A DNA stretch of 64,000 nt from Flammula alnicola (GCA_015499995.1 JADNRV010000025.1:62001-126000), one strand, 5' to 3'. Positions 42,601 through 53,930 are shown, numbered from the stretch's first letter. Notes: generated from the letters alone by a model not told the origin. A program made the numbers and translations.

Positions 42601-45267
42601 GGCGCCGGGGGCGAGACCGCAGGGGACCAGAACGAGGCAGGGGCGAGACGACGCGCGAGGGCACAGCGAAATCGTAGAAAAGGCGGGGCAGAGAGAAGGG
42701 AAAAAAAAAAGAGTTTCGTCAGCGTGTGCTTCCTTGTCAGACTTTGGCGAGGGAGAAAAAAGAGAGAAGGGAGGGGGGAAATGGGAGGAGGAAAGAAAAA
42801 AGGTAAGTACATAGGCGGAGCGAGATGAGTTGAGCGAGAAGAGAGCGACGAGAGCGAGAGCAAGGGCTGGCGAGAGGGCGCAAAATTGCTTTGTGTTATT
42901 GCAAAGGGCACCAAAAAGAAGAAAAAGAGGTAAGAGCTACAGAACACCACAAAAGAGAGAGAAAAGGCAAGGACCCAGAAACAGAAAAAAAGTACTGTAC
43001 ACTATGCTACAAGTCCACAAAACACTATATATGCGCAGCTCGAAGATAGCAGGAGGATGAGGGAGGGATAGAGAGTAAAAAGACAAGAGCAAGAGATGCA
43101 ACGACGCTCTGTACTGTACATACAATAAACGAATCTCGAGTGTGTAGGTAATAAATATATACGATGAATATCATAAAAAGCGGGAAGGCCAGTCCAAGTA
43201 TGCTATGTACGACGAGGAGAGAGATGGGGATGAATAATTGAAGGATTTTGTAAACTACAAATGGGGGATGCAGGAAGAGCGAGCGAGCGAGCGGAGGCAC
43301 GAGTTGTACGTATATGTACCGTCTACCGACGCAGAAAACAAAGCGTACATACGAAGAGCGAAGATGCACGCATATATGCGGCGATGCGACGTAAAAGGCA
43401 AAGATGAACGCGCATATATACGTTTTTCATGAATGAAGAAAGAGAGGAAAACATTGTGGGGATAGGTAATGGACGGAGAGGGAAACACAAAAAGAAGAAA
43501 AGAAGAGAAATTGGAGGAAAAAGAAGCGGAAGTGAAACGAAAGCCCAAGCCCAAAGCCCAAAGCCCTGACGACTCATTCTCATACGCTCTCATTCTCATT
43601 CTCATCTCTCACAAAAGCAAAAAAAGGCGCTCGAATGAACGAACGAAAGAAAAGAGGAACGGAGGGGTGGTGGAGATTGGAGGAGCCTGAAAGAAAACCA
43701 CTACTCACCAGACTCGCTCCCCAAGAAATACGAAATCAAACTCTGCATCAGGCCATCCTGTTGCGCCATACCCCGTTGGAAACCCACCATCTCCACAAGC
43801 ACGCTCTCATAATTCCGCTCCAGATTCCGAATCCGGCCTTTCAGGTCCTCGCCTTCCTGTTGTAGGCGGTGGATCTCCGCCGTGAGGTGGTTGGGTGAGG
43901 GCGAGCGCCCGCCGCCGTTCAAGTACGAGCCGGCGGTGGCGGAGGAGCCGGAGGGCGCATACGCGCCTCCGCCTGAGTACGAGTTGGATGCGGAGGCGGA
44001 GTGTGAGGCGTATGGGTTGGCGGATGAGGAGTTGCCGGAAGAGTTATCGGTGGAGCCTGAAGGGAGAGAGCCCGAGCCAGAGTTAGCGGTGGATTTGCGC
44101 TGTGCGGGGACTTTGCGCTTGATATTTTCGAGCGCATCGCGTCTGTCCGCATGGAAGTCGGGGTGCCGGAATGTCCAGCTCTGGTTTGAGTGATTTTAGC
44201 ATGACGTCAGAGGAAAAAGAGAAAACGCGGAGAAAAAACGCACATGTTCCCCGAATTGATTATCATCCGTGTTCTTGACTTTGTGGAAGTCGTATTTGTT
44301 CAACTGCCGCACGAAGCTCGCAAAATTAGAGTGCTTGAACATGCGTGGCAGGATGGATTTTGTGAATTCGTTCATGTCCTATAATCATAAAAGTCATTAT
44401 CGCCGTAAAAAGCGCATATATGCGCATATATGATGAACAAAACGCACCTTGACGACGAAACAGTCGCCGAGAGGACCCCAACATACTACGGATTGGAATG
44501 AGGGGTCTTCGAGCATTCTATGAGGGGAAGATAGGCGGGGTTAGCCATGTTCGAATCCTTGCGGAAGAAGTGGAAATAGAATGGAACAGTAGCCGAGACA
44601 AGGGTGCCCGGTTATGCAGGACCAAGCGTGAAAGTAGAGACACATCACATGGAAGAGGACGCGAATATATGCGCACAAAAATGATAAAAAATACAGGCGA
44701 AAAAAGGTGGCCTCGGGGCCCGAGGAAAAGGAACGCGAAAGCCAAAAAAAAAAAAGTGAAGGAAAGAGAGACGAACTTGTATAGTTTCTTGACAAAGTCA
44801 CTTGTAGATGGCATAGGATCTTCTGTCGGTCTCGATGGTGCGGGCTGAGAGGTGCTGCCGCTCGAACCCACGGAGGCCTTATCATCGGGATTGTAAGTCA
44901 TGTTTTGCTCGCGTTTGACTCGCTGTTGTTGCGGTTGTTGTTGTTGCGACTGCTGCTGTTGTTGAGTCTGGAAATGCTCCTGATCTTGTTGGTACTGCTG
45001 GTACTGCTGCCTGATCGAAGTACTGAGCTCCTCCCTAGAACTTGAGGTGCGTTGGGAGGGCCAATTGGAAGGAGGCAAAGGATGTGTAGTGGAAGCAGAG
45101 GAAGGCGAAGACTCGTCGGCAGAGTAGTATTGAGTCTGAGGAAGAAGATTGTAGAGCTGCTCCTGGTGCTGTTGGATGAGGCGACGCTGCTGCTCAACCT
45201 GTTGTTGTAGATTTGTGGAGCGAGAGTTGTTGGAATCTGAATAATGCAGATTTTCGGTAGTGTCCAT
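39606..45267 (-). CDS. SKN7: SKN7-like transcription factor: HSF DNA-binding domain plus response regulator receiver
   Basis: Eight exons join in frame to 1202 codons-plus-stop: 45267-44777, 44517-44448, 44378-44244, 44180-43709, 42225-40475, 40417-40288, 40225-40167 and 40106-39606. A Gln-rich N-terminus (residues 1-155) precedes the HSF-type domain (about 158-260: [60 protein letters not shown]). A Ser/Gly linker and a coiled coil ([19 protein letters not shown]) follow, then a long Gln/Ser/Gly-rich region. The receiver domain (about 915-1035) has acidic VDDD, phospho-acceptor Asp974 in LMDIVMP, ISMTSN and the PKPF lysine. Skn7 is the nuclear output of the Sln1-Ypd1 phosphorelay for osmotic, cell-wall and oxidative stress. 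Exons 4 and 5 are separated by an unusually long 1483-bp intron. Confidence 0.95.
41115..41172 (-). repeat. CAG/CAA microsatellite coding polyglutamine in SKN7
   Basis: On the coding (minus) strand there are about 19-20 consecutive Gln codons mixing CAG and CAA, after the residues PGQPGQ. Smaller Gln runs occur at 41549-41570, 41884-41900 and 41937-41945. Read on the plus strand in other frames, the tract gives spurious poly-Leu and poly-Cys ORFs. Confidence 0.9.
42226..43708 (-). other. Very long SKN7 intron, strongly strand-asymmetric
   Basis: The donor GTGAGT follows GSES, and the acceptor CCCATAG precedes the continuation KPLKSAKN, which keeps the frame across 1483 bp. All other introns in the window are about 45-70 bp. 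The plus strand is purine-rich for more than 1 kb (runs such as gggaaaaaaaaaagag and gagagagaaaaggcaagg), so the transcript would be pyrimidine-rich. No exon-like ORF on the minus strand is convincing inside it. Confidence 0.7.
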
Positions 45268-48200
45268 CCGTCCGAGTGGCGGTTGTGTGACGGTCTTTTA
45301 TGCCGGAAACTCTCGAAACGCTGATGTTGGGGATCGACGCAAGAAAGGAATGGGATGAAATAAAAGCGCTCGAACAGCCCAGTCTCTCTTTTAGCCTCGG
45401 CTCTCTCCCATCTGGCCCCGGCTTTCCGCTCTTGGTATATACCGTCGGACCTAGACCGCTCCAGACCCTTTCCTCTTTCGTCTTCCCATCTGCACCCTCG
45501 ATCTTCGATCTGATCCTGCAACAGATACCGAAACCGGCGCAACAATTCCCCACTCCTCCCGCCTCTGCAACAACTCTCCTCCCGCAACCCAACCGTCGCC
45601 CACCCAACATATCCCATTAGCATCCATCACCACCACCCCGCCCCACGTATCCAGTGAGTTGGCCGTCTAGCGTACTCATTCATAGATGTCCACACCAGTG
45701 TGAAGGAGCCTCAAGACAAGAGTATGTACTTGAAATGCATGGGAAGCGGGAGAAGGGTGTTTATTGCGATGTTGTCGCCGTTATATACATTCTTTGAACC
45801 ATCGCTCTCGATCCCCCTTGACACGAGGTGGAACGGCCTAGAAGTGCCTCTGGGTTCACCATCGGCCCCAGTGATACGTGTACCCTCTCTTAACCAGCCT
45901 CAACACCCTCCTTGAACGCTTCTCGTAACCGCAAGTGATTTCCCCTGCGTTTCCAGTTCGGCTCCGCTGATGCTAATTCTCTTGAACCTCGTGTCAATTA
46001 GAGTTTCACGCGCACGGCCAATGGGCAAGGATCTGCGACTGTCCACCGGAAGCGACACCGGATTTGAACCACGACGATCAACAGAGACGCCCGGAGTGAC
46101 ATCGTATTAGCGCCCTACAACGTATTCCTTTGCGCGTCGTCCTCTACACTCAAAGCGCGTCGAATTTCGCGCAGATATCACCTGTGCTCACCCACTCTCA
46201 CCAACGTGCGTTAACCTATGCCTCTGCATTCGTATCAAGGCCGTTTTTGGCTTATTCACACCCCGCATATATGCATATATAGACGATACACGACGCACGT
46301 CGAACTCTCTCATGCTATTTTCCGGTCTTCTGTTTCTGGTTCTGGGTCTGGGTCCGTTTCTCGCGCGCAGGAACTGACCAACGTCGTCCTCGTGTTGGTA
46401 AACTTGCTACATTCTCCCACTGTACGTATTTATGTATACATATATGCTCCAAGTGCCAAAACGTGCTAAAAGATGTGTATGTCAAGATGAAAAAGGTGAC
46501 GGGACGAGTCCACGAGACGAGCTTCAAGATAAGAGAAAGTCAAGGTTCTGAATGTACGGGGTAAAAACTTGGATAAGTACAGGAATTCGAAGGGGCTGCC
46601 TCTCTGGTCAATGTCATGGAAGCCTGATCTCGACACCCGGGTTTCAAGGTCATCGAGCTTTTAACTAGAGAAGCGACATAGGCTGTGGTAAGCCACCAGC
46701 ATAATGGCGCTCCGTTGCTCACTATGACCAGGTTCTAATCTGTTATGACGTCATAGCAAGGCTCGAAAAAACACACACACGTCCATCGACTGGCGTTGAA
46801 TTTACGATCCAAAATCCCGAAACCCCGCAATCATCCCTTTTCTCCCCCTTTCTTCCGGCCAGAAGCTGAACCCTTCCTTATTCCTTATTCCAAAGGTCGG
46901 CATCAGAGGGAATCCTCGGCAATTCTAATTCAAGTACAACCGCTGTAGTGGCTCGAGAACCGATATATACGAGAGCCTGGTGTTAGGAGCCTGGTGTTAG
47001 GAGCCTGGAATGCGGTAGTAATCTCTCTGCTTCCGGTCTGTCATGCTGAAAGACGGAGTACGAATACTGATTGCAACTCTTCCACAGGAGACTTCCGTAC
47101 ATATGCGTCTGTCAAGAGCGCTCCAATACCACCGCGCACAATTTGAAGGCGTCCATCGGCATCGTAAATGCATATAACGCCACAATAAGTTTAAAACCAC
47201 ACACGCGTCATCCAATGTGCGTTCTATGTCATAGACGCCACTGGAAGGGGTTGGTGGTCTAGCTTCGCGCACGAACATATACCGTAATAGAATGACATGT
47301 TCGACACCCCCACTTCGATGGCCTGCCCAATACTGTATGATATATCATATATGTATCCCCAAATCGCTTTTCCAAAGTCTACCCAATAAATGCGAATTCA
47401 CATGACAGTCCCGATAAGGATCATCACTCTCCAAAAGATCGACACCCTGGGACCACAAAAACACCACCTGATTAGATGAAGCGTCGCGACGAGCTCTGAT
47501 TCGCTCCTCGTCGAGCGAACGACAGATCGCGAGGGTGCATATGGCGACAGAGGGGCGTACGAGATCAATATCCTGTAGTTCCTGGCCAGGCCATTGGCTG
47601 CGTGTCCCTATCCTGGGACCGCAGTTGATTCGCTTCGCTTCCCGCTGCACGGCCGCGCGGTGCGTTCCTTTCCGCTTCGCTCCAGACCGCCCGATCTCTG
47701 GAAATCAGATAACAAATTCTGAGAGATTCGAATTCGACATAAGCCTCGACACACACATCCGCACACATACGTGAGGAACTTGCAGTAAGCAACGATTAAC
47801 GAGCCGCCAACGGCCTCACTCTCAGACGGCCGAGGGTAGTCGTCCAAGGGCTGGCCAGGTGACACCGCACGCGTCCCTCCAATAGCAATTGCAATTAATT
47901 GGATTACTTCCATTCCCTAGCCGTTCTTGTTCTTACTTAGACTACTTACCCATCTCCCGGCATCCGGTATCCTAACTAATCCCAAACCTCCCACTTTACT
48001 CCAAATAATGGTAGGCGCAAGAACCGTCCTTCGTGCGAGCCTGCAGGCTCACTACCCTTCTATAGTACCATACATAGAGAAGCCCACTATCCAACTCGGG
48101 AGCGCCCAAGCTCCATATGAATCTGTGCGCCTTTTGTTTTACATTTATCAATAGATAATCTCCCCCCGCCAGTCCGTTTGAATTTAAATTATGGACCCTC

Positions 48201-48792
48201 GGTCGATCCACTCGCGCTCACAGCCCGAGTCTATAGACATGTTTGTCACGTCGGGAAACATAACAGCCGAGAGACAATTTAAAATTCAATATCGCGATAA
48301 TTCGGGGCGGTGGATTCTCGTTCTCGACCTCTCGAAACCCACAAATCGCAGAGAAGGACGTCAGGGCAGGTCGAATCCGCGGTTATTCTCTCTCCGAATG
48401 GCACAAGTCAACTTAGGCGTACCAGAAATCGAACCAACAATACTTCTTAGACATCAATGTCGCTTTGGAATCTAGATTTACTACGCAGAAGTTAAGGAAA
48501 CCGTTATCTATTGGTTTTACAATACAACATTACCTCCAAGGATATCATCGAAACTCACTAAACTCAAAGGCGATAAAGGTTTCAATGGATGCGCTCCCGA
48601 ATACTTGCATTATACACCCTTGATATGCGTCGATATATGCATGGACAAAAAAGCGCTGAAGGGTAACCAATTGTACGCCTGGGAAAATCTGGGCGGCGCG
48701 GTAACTCAGAGTGCGCGATACTGCAAGCTTGAAGTTGGTCGAATGCCAGTGGCGTTACATAATCGGATCGTTGGGAAATACTTGTCATTAAG
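45268..48792. other. SKN7 upstream region and intergenic DNA without a recognised gene
   Basis: 45268-45660 probably holds the SKN7 5' region. Beyond it only short ORFs occur (for example 48191-48475, 94 aa, plus), without motifs or splice support. A small direct repeat (GAGCCTGGTGTTAG, 2.5 units) lies at about 46973-47005. Confidence 0.4.
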
Positions 48793-49239
48793 GCGGTCCG
48801 TGGCGCGTCGTGTGAGATAGAGAAGAGCAAAGGACAGGGATTGCAGTGAATTGCAATGAACGGGCGCGTCAACACCTCGCCTGAATCCAGCCACAATTGT
48901 GGCATTATCCACAGGACGTCATCTTCCAGCGGTTGACATGTACGAGTACAATCAAGCATATCGCGTATGGGATGCGTGGACGGGCAAGCCTGAGGACATC
49001 GAGGCGGATTGCGCCAAGACGCTCCCAGGGCCTACGACATAGAAGCGTGAGCAGAATGTATGCGTCGCAATAGCGGGTAATCGACAGAATGGCATCGGTG
49101 AAGGGGTCAAGCAAGAGCCAAACGATACGGCCATGGCGTGGGGGCACACATAACGTGTCAAATACGTTTGCCAAAAACATTTCTAACGTTCGATATTTGG
49201 ATGCATACATGAGCGCATTAATAACTATTATATTTCATT
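48793..49239. repeat. Tandem duplication, unit 1 (about 445 bp)
   Basis: It is nearly identical to 49243-49676. Both run from ccgtggcgcgtcg/ccatggcgcgtcg through gaacgggcgcgtcaacacct-like sequence and tcctgcaggacgtcatc-like sequence to the shared end gcgcattaataa. Differences are single substitutions and small indels, such as loss of GATCATCG near 48920. An ORF on the minus strand (48905-49210) is shared in part. Confidence 0.9.
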
Positions 49240-49242
49240 AAC

Positions 49243-49676
49243 TCGGTCCATGGCGCGTCGCGTGAAATAGAGAAGAGCAAAGGACAGGAATTGCAGAGAA
49301 TTGCAGTGCACGGGCGCGTCAACACCTCGCCTGAATCCAGCCACAATGGCGGCATTATCCACAGGACGTCATCGATCATCTTCCAGCGGTTGACATGTAC
49401 AATCAAGCATATCGCGTATGGGACGCGTGGACGGGCAAGCCTGAGGACATCGATGCGGATTGCGCCAAGGCGCTCCCAGGGCCTACGACATAGAAGCGTG
49501 AGCAGAATGTATGCGTCGCAATTGCGGGTAATCGACAGAATGGCATCGGTGAAAGGGTCAAGCAAGAGCCAAACGATATGGCCATGGCGTGGGGGCACAC
49601 ATAACGTGTCAAATACGTTTGCCAAAAACATTTCTAATGTCGATATTCGGATGCGCATTAATAATTACTACATTTC
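49243..49676. repeat. Tandem duplication, unit 2 (about 434 bp)
   Basis: This is the second copy of 48793-49239. On the minus strand it keeps a 146-codon ORF (49218-49658) beginning MRIRISTLEMFLANVFDTLC. The first 80 codons are open in both units, with mostly conservative differences, and unit 1 diverges at an 8-bp deletion. Whether this is translated is unknown. It abuts the 3' end of the F-box-like gene. Confidence 0.85.
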
Positions 49677-50811
49677 AAGCTCATCTTGGAACTTCCCGCT
49701 CTGTCCTCGGACCTCCCACCAGGCATGCACCTCTTCAAACGATGTCAACGTCCGCTCGGGGTGGTCCAAACCAGGTGTCCACCTCTCATAGTTCGCTCGC
49801 TGGAAAGAAATATCGATGTACTCTAAAACTTTACAATCATAGAAAATGCCTTGCATCACCGTTGCCGACTGGCTTTGGTGAGGTAGGCCAATTAGGGGAG
49901 GATACTTTCTCCGGGAAAATTGGCACAAAAGTAATAAGATTTGGAGCCTGGGAATGCGCGGCAAAAGGAGGAGCTCCTATTTGTTTATAATAAGCTTCAT
50001 CTCTATAACGAGCACTGAATGAGACACCAGCCTCGGAACAGGGATCTGCAACCTTCAAAACCTCGAGAGACTGGAGATGTCCGACTATTAACTCGAGGCG
50101 AGGGCGTTTAAAAGAGCCTCCGTAGCTAAGAGCTCGAAGGTGGTTGAAAGATGGCGCTAGGTGGTCGATTGAAAAAATCGAATCGGATGGGTGGGGAATC
50201 CAGGCTAAGGAAGTGACGAGTTTTCCCGGTAAAAAAGCTTCTATTGCTCCTCGATTTCCACAAAGCAGTTGGAGGGCCGGGCATGCAGAGGGTAGGATAG
50301 CTACGTTGTCCCAAAGTTCGTGCCATTCGATGTTCAGCTGTTTCAAATTTCTTTGTGTAGAAAGAAAGGTGACCATTTCTTCTTCCTCCACGTGCGAACC
50401 GTGGCAGTCAAAACTTTCGAGCTGGAATGAGCACCCGCTAAGACTCCCAGCAGAGCCATTGAGCAACGTTGCTCGAAGGCTTAAATGTTTGAGGTTATTC
50501 ATTTCTTTGAGCCCGCGACACAGCAAACTCCACAGCTGTCGCTTCCCTTGGTTTGGAACGCCTTCTTGCGAGTACGCGTGGACGAGCGTTGCACATCGGC
50601 GAGAGTGAAGGATAGTGGTGAGAAACGTGGCGTGCGCGACCTCACTTGCGGAGGTCATATTGCCGTACAGCAAATGCTCCACCTCTCCGCGGAGTATCTT
50701 CGATGTCAGAGAGAGAGCGTAAAGAGCTGGATAGCATTCCTGGAGATCGCTAATAATCAGACGGAGGAGTTCGAGTGGCAGAGTTGGTTTAGACAATGTC
50801 GGCATTCCCAA
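49668..50811 (-). CDS. F-box-like / LRR protein, paralogue of the 27-28 kb gene
   Basis: The start at 50811 gives MGMPTLSKPTLPLELLRLII with YALSLTSKILRGEVEHLLY, a degenerate F-box-like opening. Leucine-rich segments follow (NLKHLSLRATLL, SFQLESFDCHG, NLKQLNIEWHELW, PALQLLCGNRGAIEAFLPGK, LRALSYGGSF, LQSLEVLK). A short intron near 49980-50060 probably leads to a C-terminal exon with LLPRIPRLQILLLLCQFS, VLEYIDISF and a Trp-rich end FQDELEM at 49668. The layout and the phrase AFLPGK resemble the 27179-28186 gene (ALLPGR), so the two are paralogues. The exact donor is uncertain: the best-phased choice, GTTGCA, is not a strong site. Confidence 0.65.
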
Positions 50812-52120
50812 TGTTTGATGACGTCAAGCGCTCAAGTTATTTTTGGAGGGAGTGAAAAGCGCGCAAAATGCGTCGTCTTAAGCTTAAGGCTCAATTAAGT
50901 ACACAAATTTCTATCGCCTCTTGAATTTAGCGAACCTCATGTGGTTCTGGTTTGAGGATGTATATTTGGATATCTTCAAATGCTGGTTCTCTCGGCGAGG
51001 GTCGGTCTTTTATCCATCATTACGTTTCTTCGCACCCTACATTCGAACCCTTGCAATACAAGATTGGATATAATGCTCCATATTTCGCGGATGCGAATAC
51101 AAGAACAGATTAGACATTTTCTTTGTGGATCTGTTCGGCTAGATTAGATAATTAAGTAGATTAGATGCCATCAGAGGCAGTGCATGTCCATATGCTCGCG
51201 GTCTTGCAGACCAATCCACCCTTGCTTGCCTCTTGCCATCACGTACGACAACTATACCGTAGTGCTCAACGCGTATCCGAGCCCTTCCCTCAGAGAGTCC
51301 GGCCTGATTGTCTTCGCCGGCTTCTTGCATTGGAAGATGTGGAGTGGTTTTGGAACGAGGACTACCGATTCGTTATCGTTGGCTGCGCAGGAGTGTCATT
51401 TATAGTCAGGTTGAATTAGCCTTTCCCCGCCACATCCTGATTGGATGGAAAATTGGGTGGGATTCATTGTTATTCACAGAATCGAACAAGCAAAAGTTCC
51501 TTTGATGTCTACAATCAGAAGAACAAGCCGTGACGCACAGTCCGTTGAGATCGACACCATGAGGCTGCGAAGTGGATGAACTCTATGTATTTGCGATACA
51601 AACTAAAAACAGCAACGAATTGCACGGCAAAACTTAGGAACTTAGGGCACAAATGGAACGGCATGGCTGAATACAGAGAGCTACTTTCAACGACTCTCTG
51701 AAATGAAAAGCTGAGAAAGTTAGTGGGCGGTATCATGGAAGCGGAGCTGGCCCAGGCGAGCAAGGTGAATCTGGCGCACACTGGGAAGGAAGAGAGACGG
51801 CCGAGAAAGACGTTGAGAGGAGAGGGTATATGGGACCATGGAAGGTCACACCTAGTATCAACAGGGAGCAGAGCCGCCCTATCTCACTGACAAGCCAGCC
51901 ACCTGCTCGTGAAACCACAGAAGACGCATACCTCCGAAAATTATGCTTCACAAGAAGTACCTGTCGTCCGATCTAGCTCATACGGGGAGACGAACTTGAA
52001 AACAAGGGTGTGCGGAGCGTATGATCTACTCAGTATCACGAATTCAGTAGTGAGGATATGGGGCGGGTTATAGGGCAGGTGCAGAAAGACGTCCCAGGAT
52101 CGGTAGATGAGCGGAACGTT
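50812..52120. other. Intergenic, nothing recognised
   Basis: Only short ORFs lacking motifs are present (for example 51165-51419 plus, 51733-51951 minus). It leads into the transposon-rich 52-55 kb segment. Confidence 0.4.
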
Positions 52121-52128
52121 CCCCAGTC

Positions 52129-52580
52129 TAGGGTTGCGGAAAAAACTCCGAATAAGTTCCCAAGTGTAAGTTACAATGTAATTTACATGTAAATTACCTA
52201 TTTTATGCAAGTCCAGAAATCGGCCTTGCATTTTATGCATAAAATTCTCACGTGATTTATTTTGTGGCAAAGGCCTATGTTGGTCTGTTACGCGTTACAT
52301 CAACGTTACATCTATACAGGATGAGGCTGAGCACTGGGAGGTACTTTCGAGCTCAGTGAGTGGGTCTAGAGACGTTGGGAGGTGGTTCGAGCGCGGTTGG
52401 AGCACGGTAATCTTATCAGATTACGATTTCTGCAGCCAGCAGGCGGAGTCACATTTTTCAGCGTGGGAAAATACAGGCTTTGTAAATTACCATGTAAATT
52501 ACATTACATGCCGTCGAAAATTGCGGACTTTGTAAATTACATAGTTACATGTAGGCCGAGGAATAAGTTTCGCAACCCTA
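52129..52580. mobile_element. hAT-type non-autonomous transposon, 452 bp
   Basis: The left end TAGGGTTGCGG and right end CGCAACCCTA are inverted repeats, with further inverted similarity (aataagttcc / ggaataagtt). The element is flanked by an exact 8-bp duplication CCCCAGTC at 52121-52128 and 52581-52588. Subterminal blocks of TGTAATTTACATGTAAATTA type occur on both sides in opposite orientation. There is no transposase ORF. It belongs to a different family from the element at 9143-9783. Confidence 0.93.
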
Positions 52581-52913
52581 CCCCAGTCAGAATCAAACAA
52601 CGGTGACAGGATAATCCAGCTGCCACAAAGAATGACGTACTACTACTATCACTGGCGGTCATATTTTTGGCGGGGAATTTGTGACAATTCGTTACGTTGG
52701 TGATATTCAAAAATTTCGGCATTCTTTTATTTATTCCTTCGCTCCTCACTGTTCAGAGCAGGGAAAAGACCAGAAGCGCAGTTCTATTCGTGTGGTTAGA
52801 GCCGCAAATTTTGCAAGGTATCAATTCTTGGATATCACGGTCTGACCCAATTTATTCCGAAAAAGGCCGCCGACATCTAGGTAGCGCCGAGCACCTGGTC
52901 GTATGTGATAGTA

Positions 52914-53497
52914 CTAGAAGTTGACCCGTGCTTCGCACGGCCTTTCAATGTTTCAATGTTGGAGTGTTTGTAAATCTTGAGCTTGATCCCTGAAATGAGT
53001 TCAAAATAAGTGTCATTAAACTACTCAAGATTTATATTCCAGATTGCTACACTGAATGAAAGAAATGTCTAGTTTGATTTCCAACTAAATTAAAGCAGAA
53101 AAACTTGCAAGAAATAACCAATAGAAGTAATAGTAATACCTGTACCCATACCCATGCATAGTACTCCTACCGATTACATAGTACCCTGTGCATAGTACCC
53201 CTACCCGTGGGGCCGGCATAGTACACCTACCTGTGCATAGTACTCCTACCCATACATAGTAATCCTACCTGTGCATAGTACCCCTACCCGTGTGTAGCAC
53301 CACTTACCTGTGATCCAGAGGTACACTCGGACATGAGATGGCGAGACGGCGAGACCTGCACGTGCGAGATCGAGCCGTATGTGTCGGCTAGAGCGGCTAG
53401 GCCATTGGCTCGAAATTGAGACTCAGCCATATCCTTTTTTGGTGTTTGTCTATTGTCTTTATCCCCTGTGAGAAAGTGCCTTGTCGTATTATAATAT
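52914..53497 (-). mobile_element. Helitron-like element with canonical 3' end
   Basis: Read on the minus strand, it ends with the hairpin CCGTGCGAAGCACGG (52926-52940), an 8-nt spacer and CTAG (52914-52917) followed by T. This is the Helitron 3' signature (hairpin plus CTRR, insertion between A and T). Its minus-strand 5' end TATTATAATACGA near 53497 resembles the 5' ends of the three small units that follow. The internal part contains a minisatellite at 53135-53308. No Rep/helicase ORF is present, so it is non-autonomous. Confidence 0.75.
53135..53308. repeat. Minisatellite, about 19-bp unit
   Basis: Seven to eight imperfect copies of a unit like GTGCATAGTACTCCTACCC occur (catagtac(t/c)cctacc cores at 53155, 53175, 53195, 53215, 53237, 53256 and 53274). 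Units are directly adjacent without spacers of unique sequence. Confidence 0.85.
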
Positions 53498-53930
53498 ACG
53501 AGCGCGTGACCCGTGCTTCGCACGGGCGTGCCGTTCCTAGATGTGGAACGGCAGAGAGACGTGACTTGTTTGTCTGTGAGCAACTGTGACCAGTCTTTGT
53601 CTGTCACGTGTGAAAGACCCTCTTCGATTTATAGTATAGATACGAGCGCGTGACCCGTGCTTTGCACGGGCGTGCCGTTGGCCCTAGATGTCGAACGGCA
53701 TAGAGACGTGACTTGTTTGTCTGTGAGCAATTGTGACAGGTCTTTGTCTGTCACGTGAGAAAGTCCCTCCTCGATTTATAGTACGAGCGCGTGACCCGTG
53801 CTTTCGCACGGGCGTGCCGTTAGCCTAGATGTCCGAACGGCAGAGAGACGTGACATGTTTGTCTGTGAGCAACTATGACAGGTCTTTGTCTGTCACGTGT
53901 GAAAGACCCTCTTCGATTTATAGTATAGAT
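53498..53930 (-). mobile_element. Tandem array of three short Helitron-like units (144, 141 and 148 bp)
   Basis: The units are 53498-53641, 53642-53782 and 53783-53930. On the minus strand each begins at or near TCTATACTATAAATCGA, a typical Helitron 5' end, continues with AGACAAAGAC and a GACAAAC(A/T)(T/A)GTCACGTCTC segment, and ends with a perfect hairpin CCCGTGC...GCACGGG followed by GTCACGCGCTCG. The 3' tetranucleotide is CTCG rather than CTRR. The units abut with no host DNA between them. The array ends at an A|T junction near 53930. Confidence 0.75.

Noticed and set aside
42432..42950. 172-aa hydrophobic ORF on the minus strand inside the SKN7 intron
   Set aside because: It is Phe/Ser/Leu-rich only because the intron is pyrimidine-rich. 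It has no motif, and including it would break the joined SKN7 frame.
46039..46115. tRNA-like T-arm on the minus strand (GGTTCAAATCC)
   Set aside because: The T-stem pairs at only three of five positions, and no matching acceptor stem or anticodon arm is found at tRNA spacing.
48191..48475. 94-aa plus-strand ORF
   Set aside because: It has no recognisable domain and no supporting exon context.
53135..53308. CRISPR-like regularly spaced repeats
   Set aside because: Units are contiguous and imperfect without unique spacers, in a eukaryotic transposon context. It is an ordinary minisatellite.
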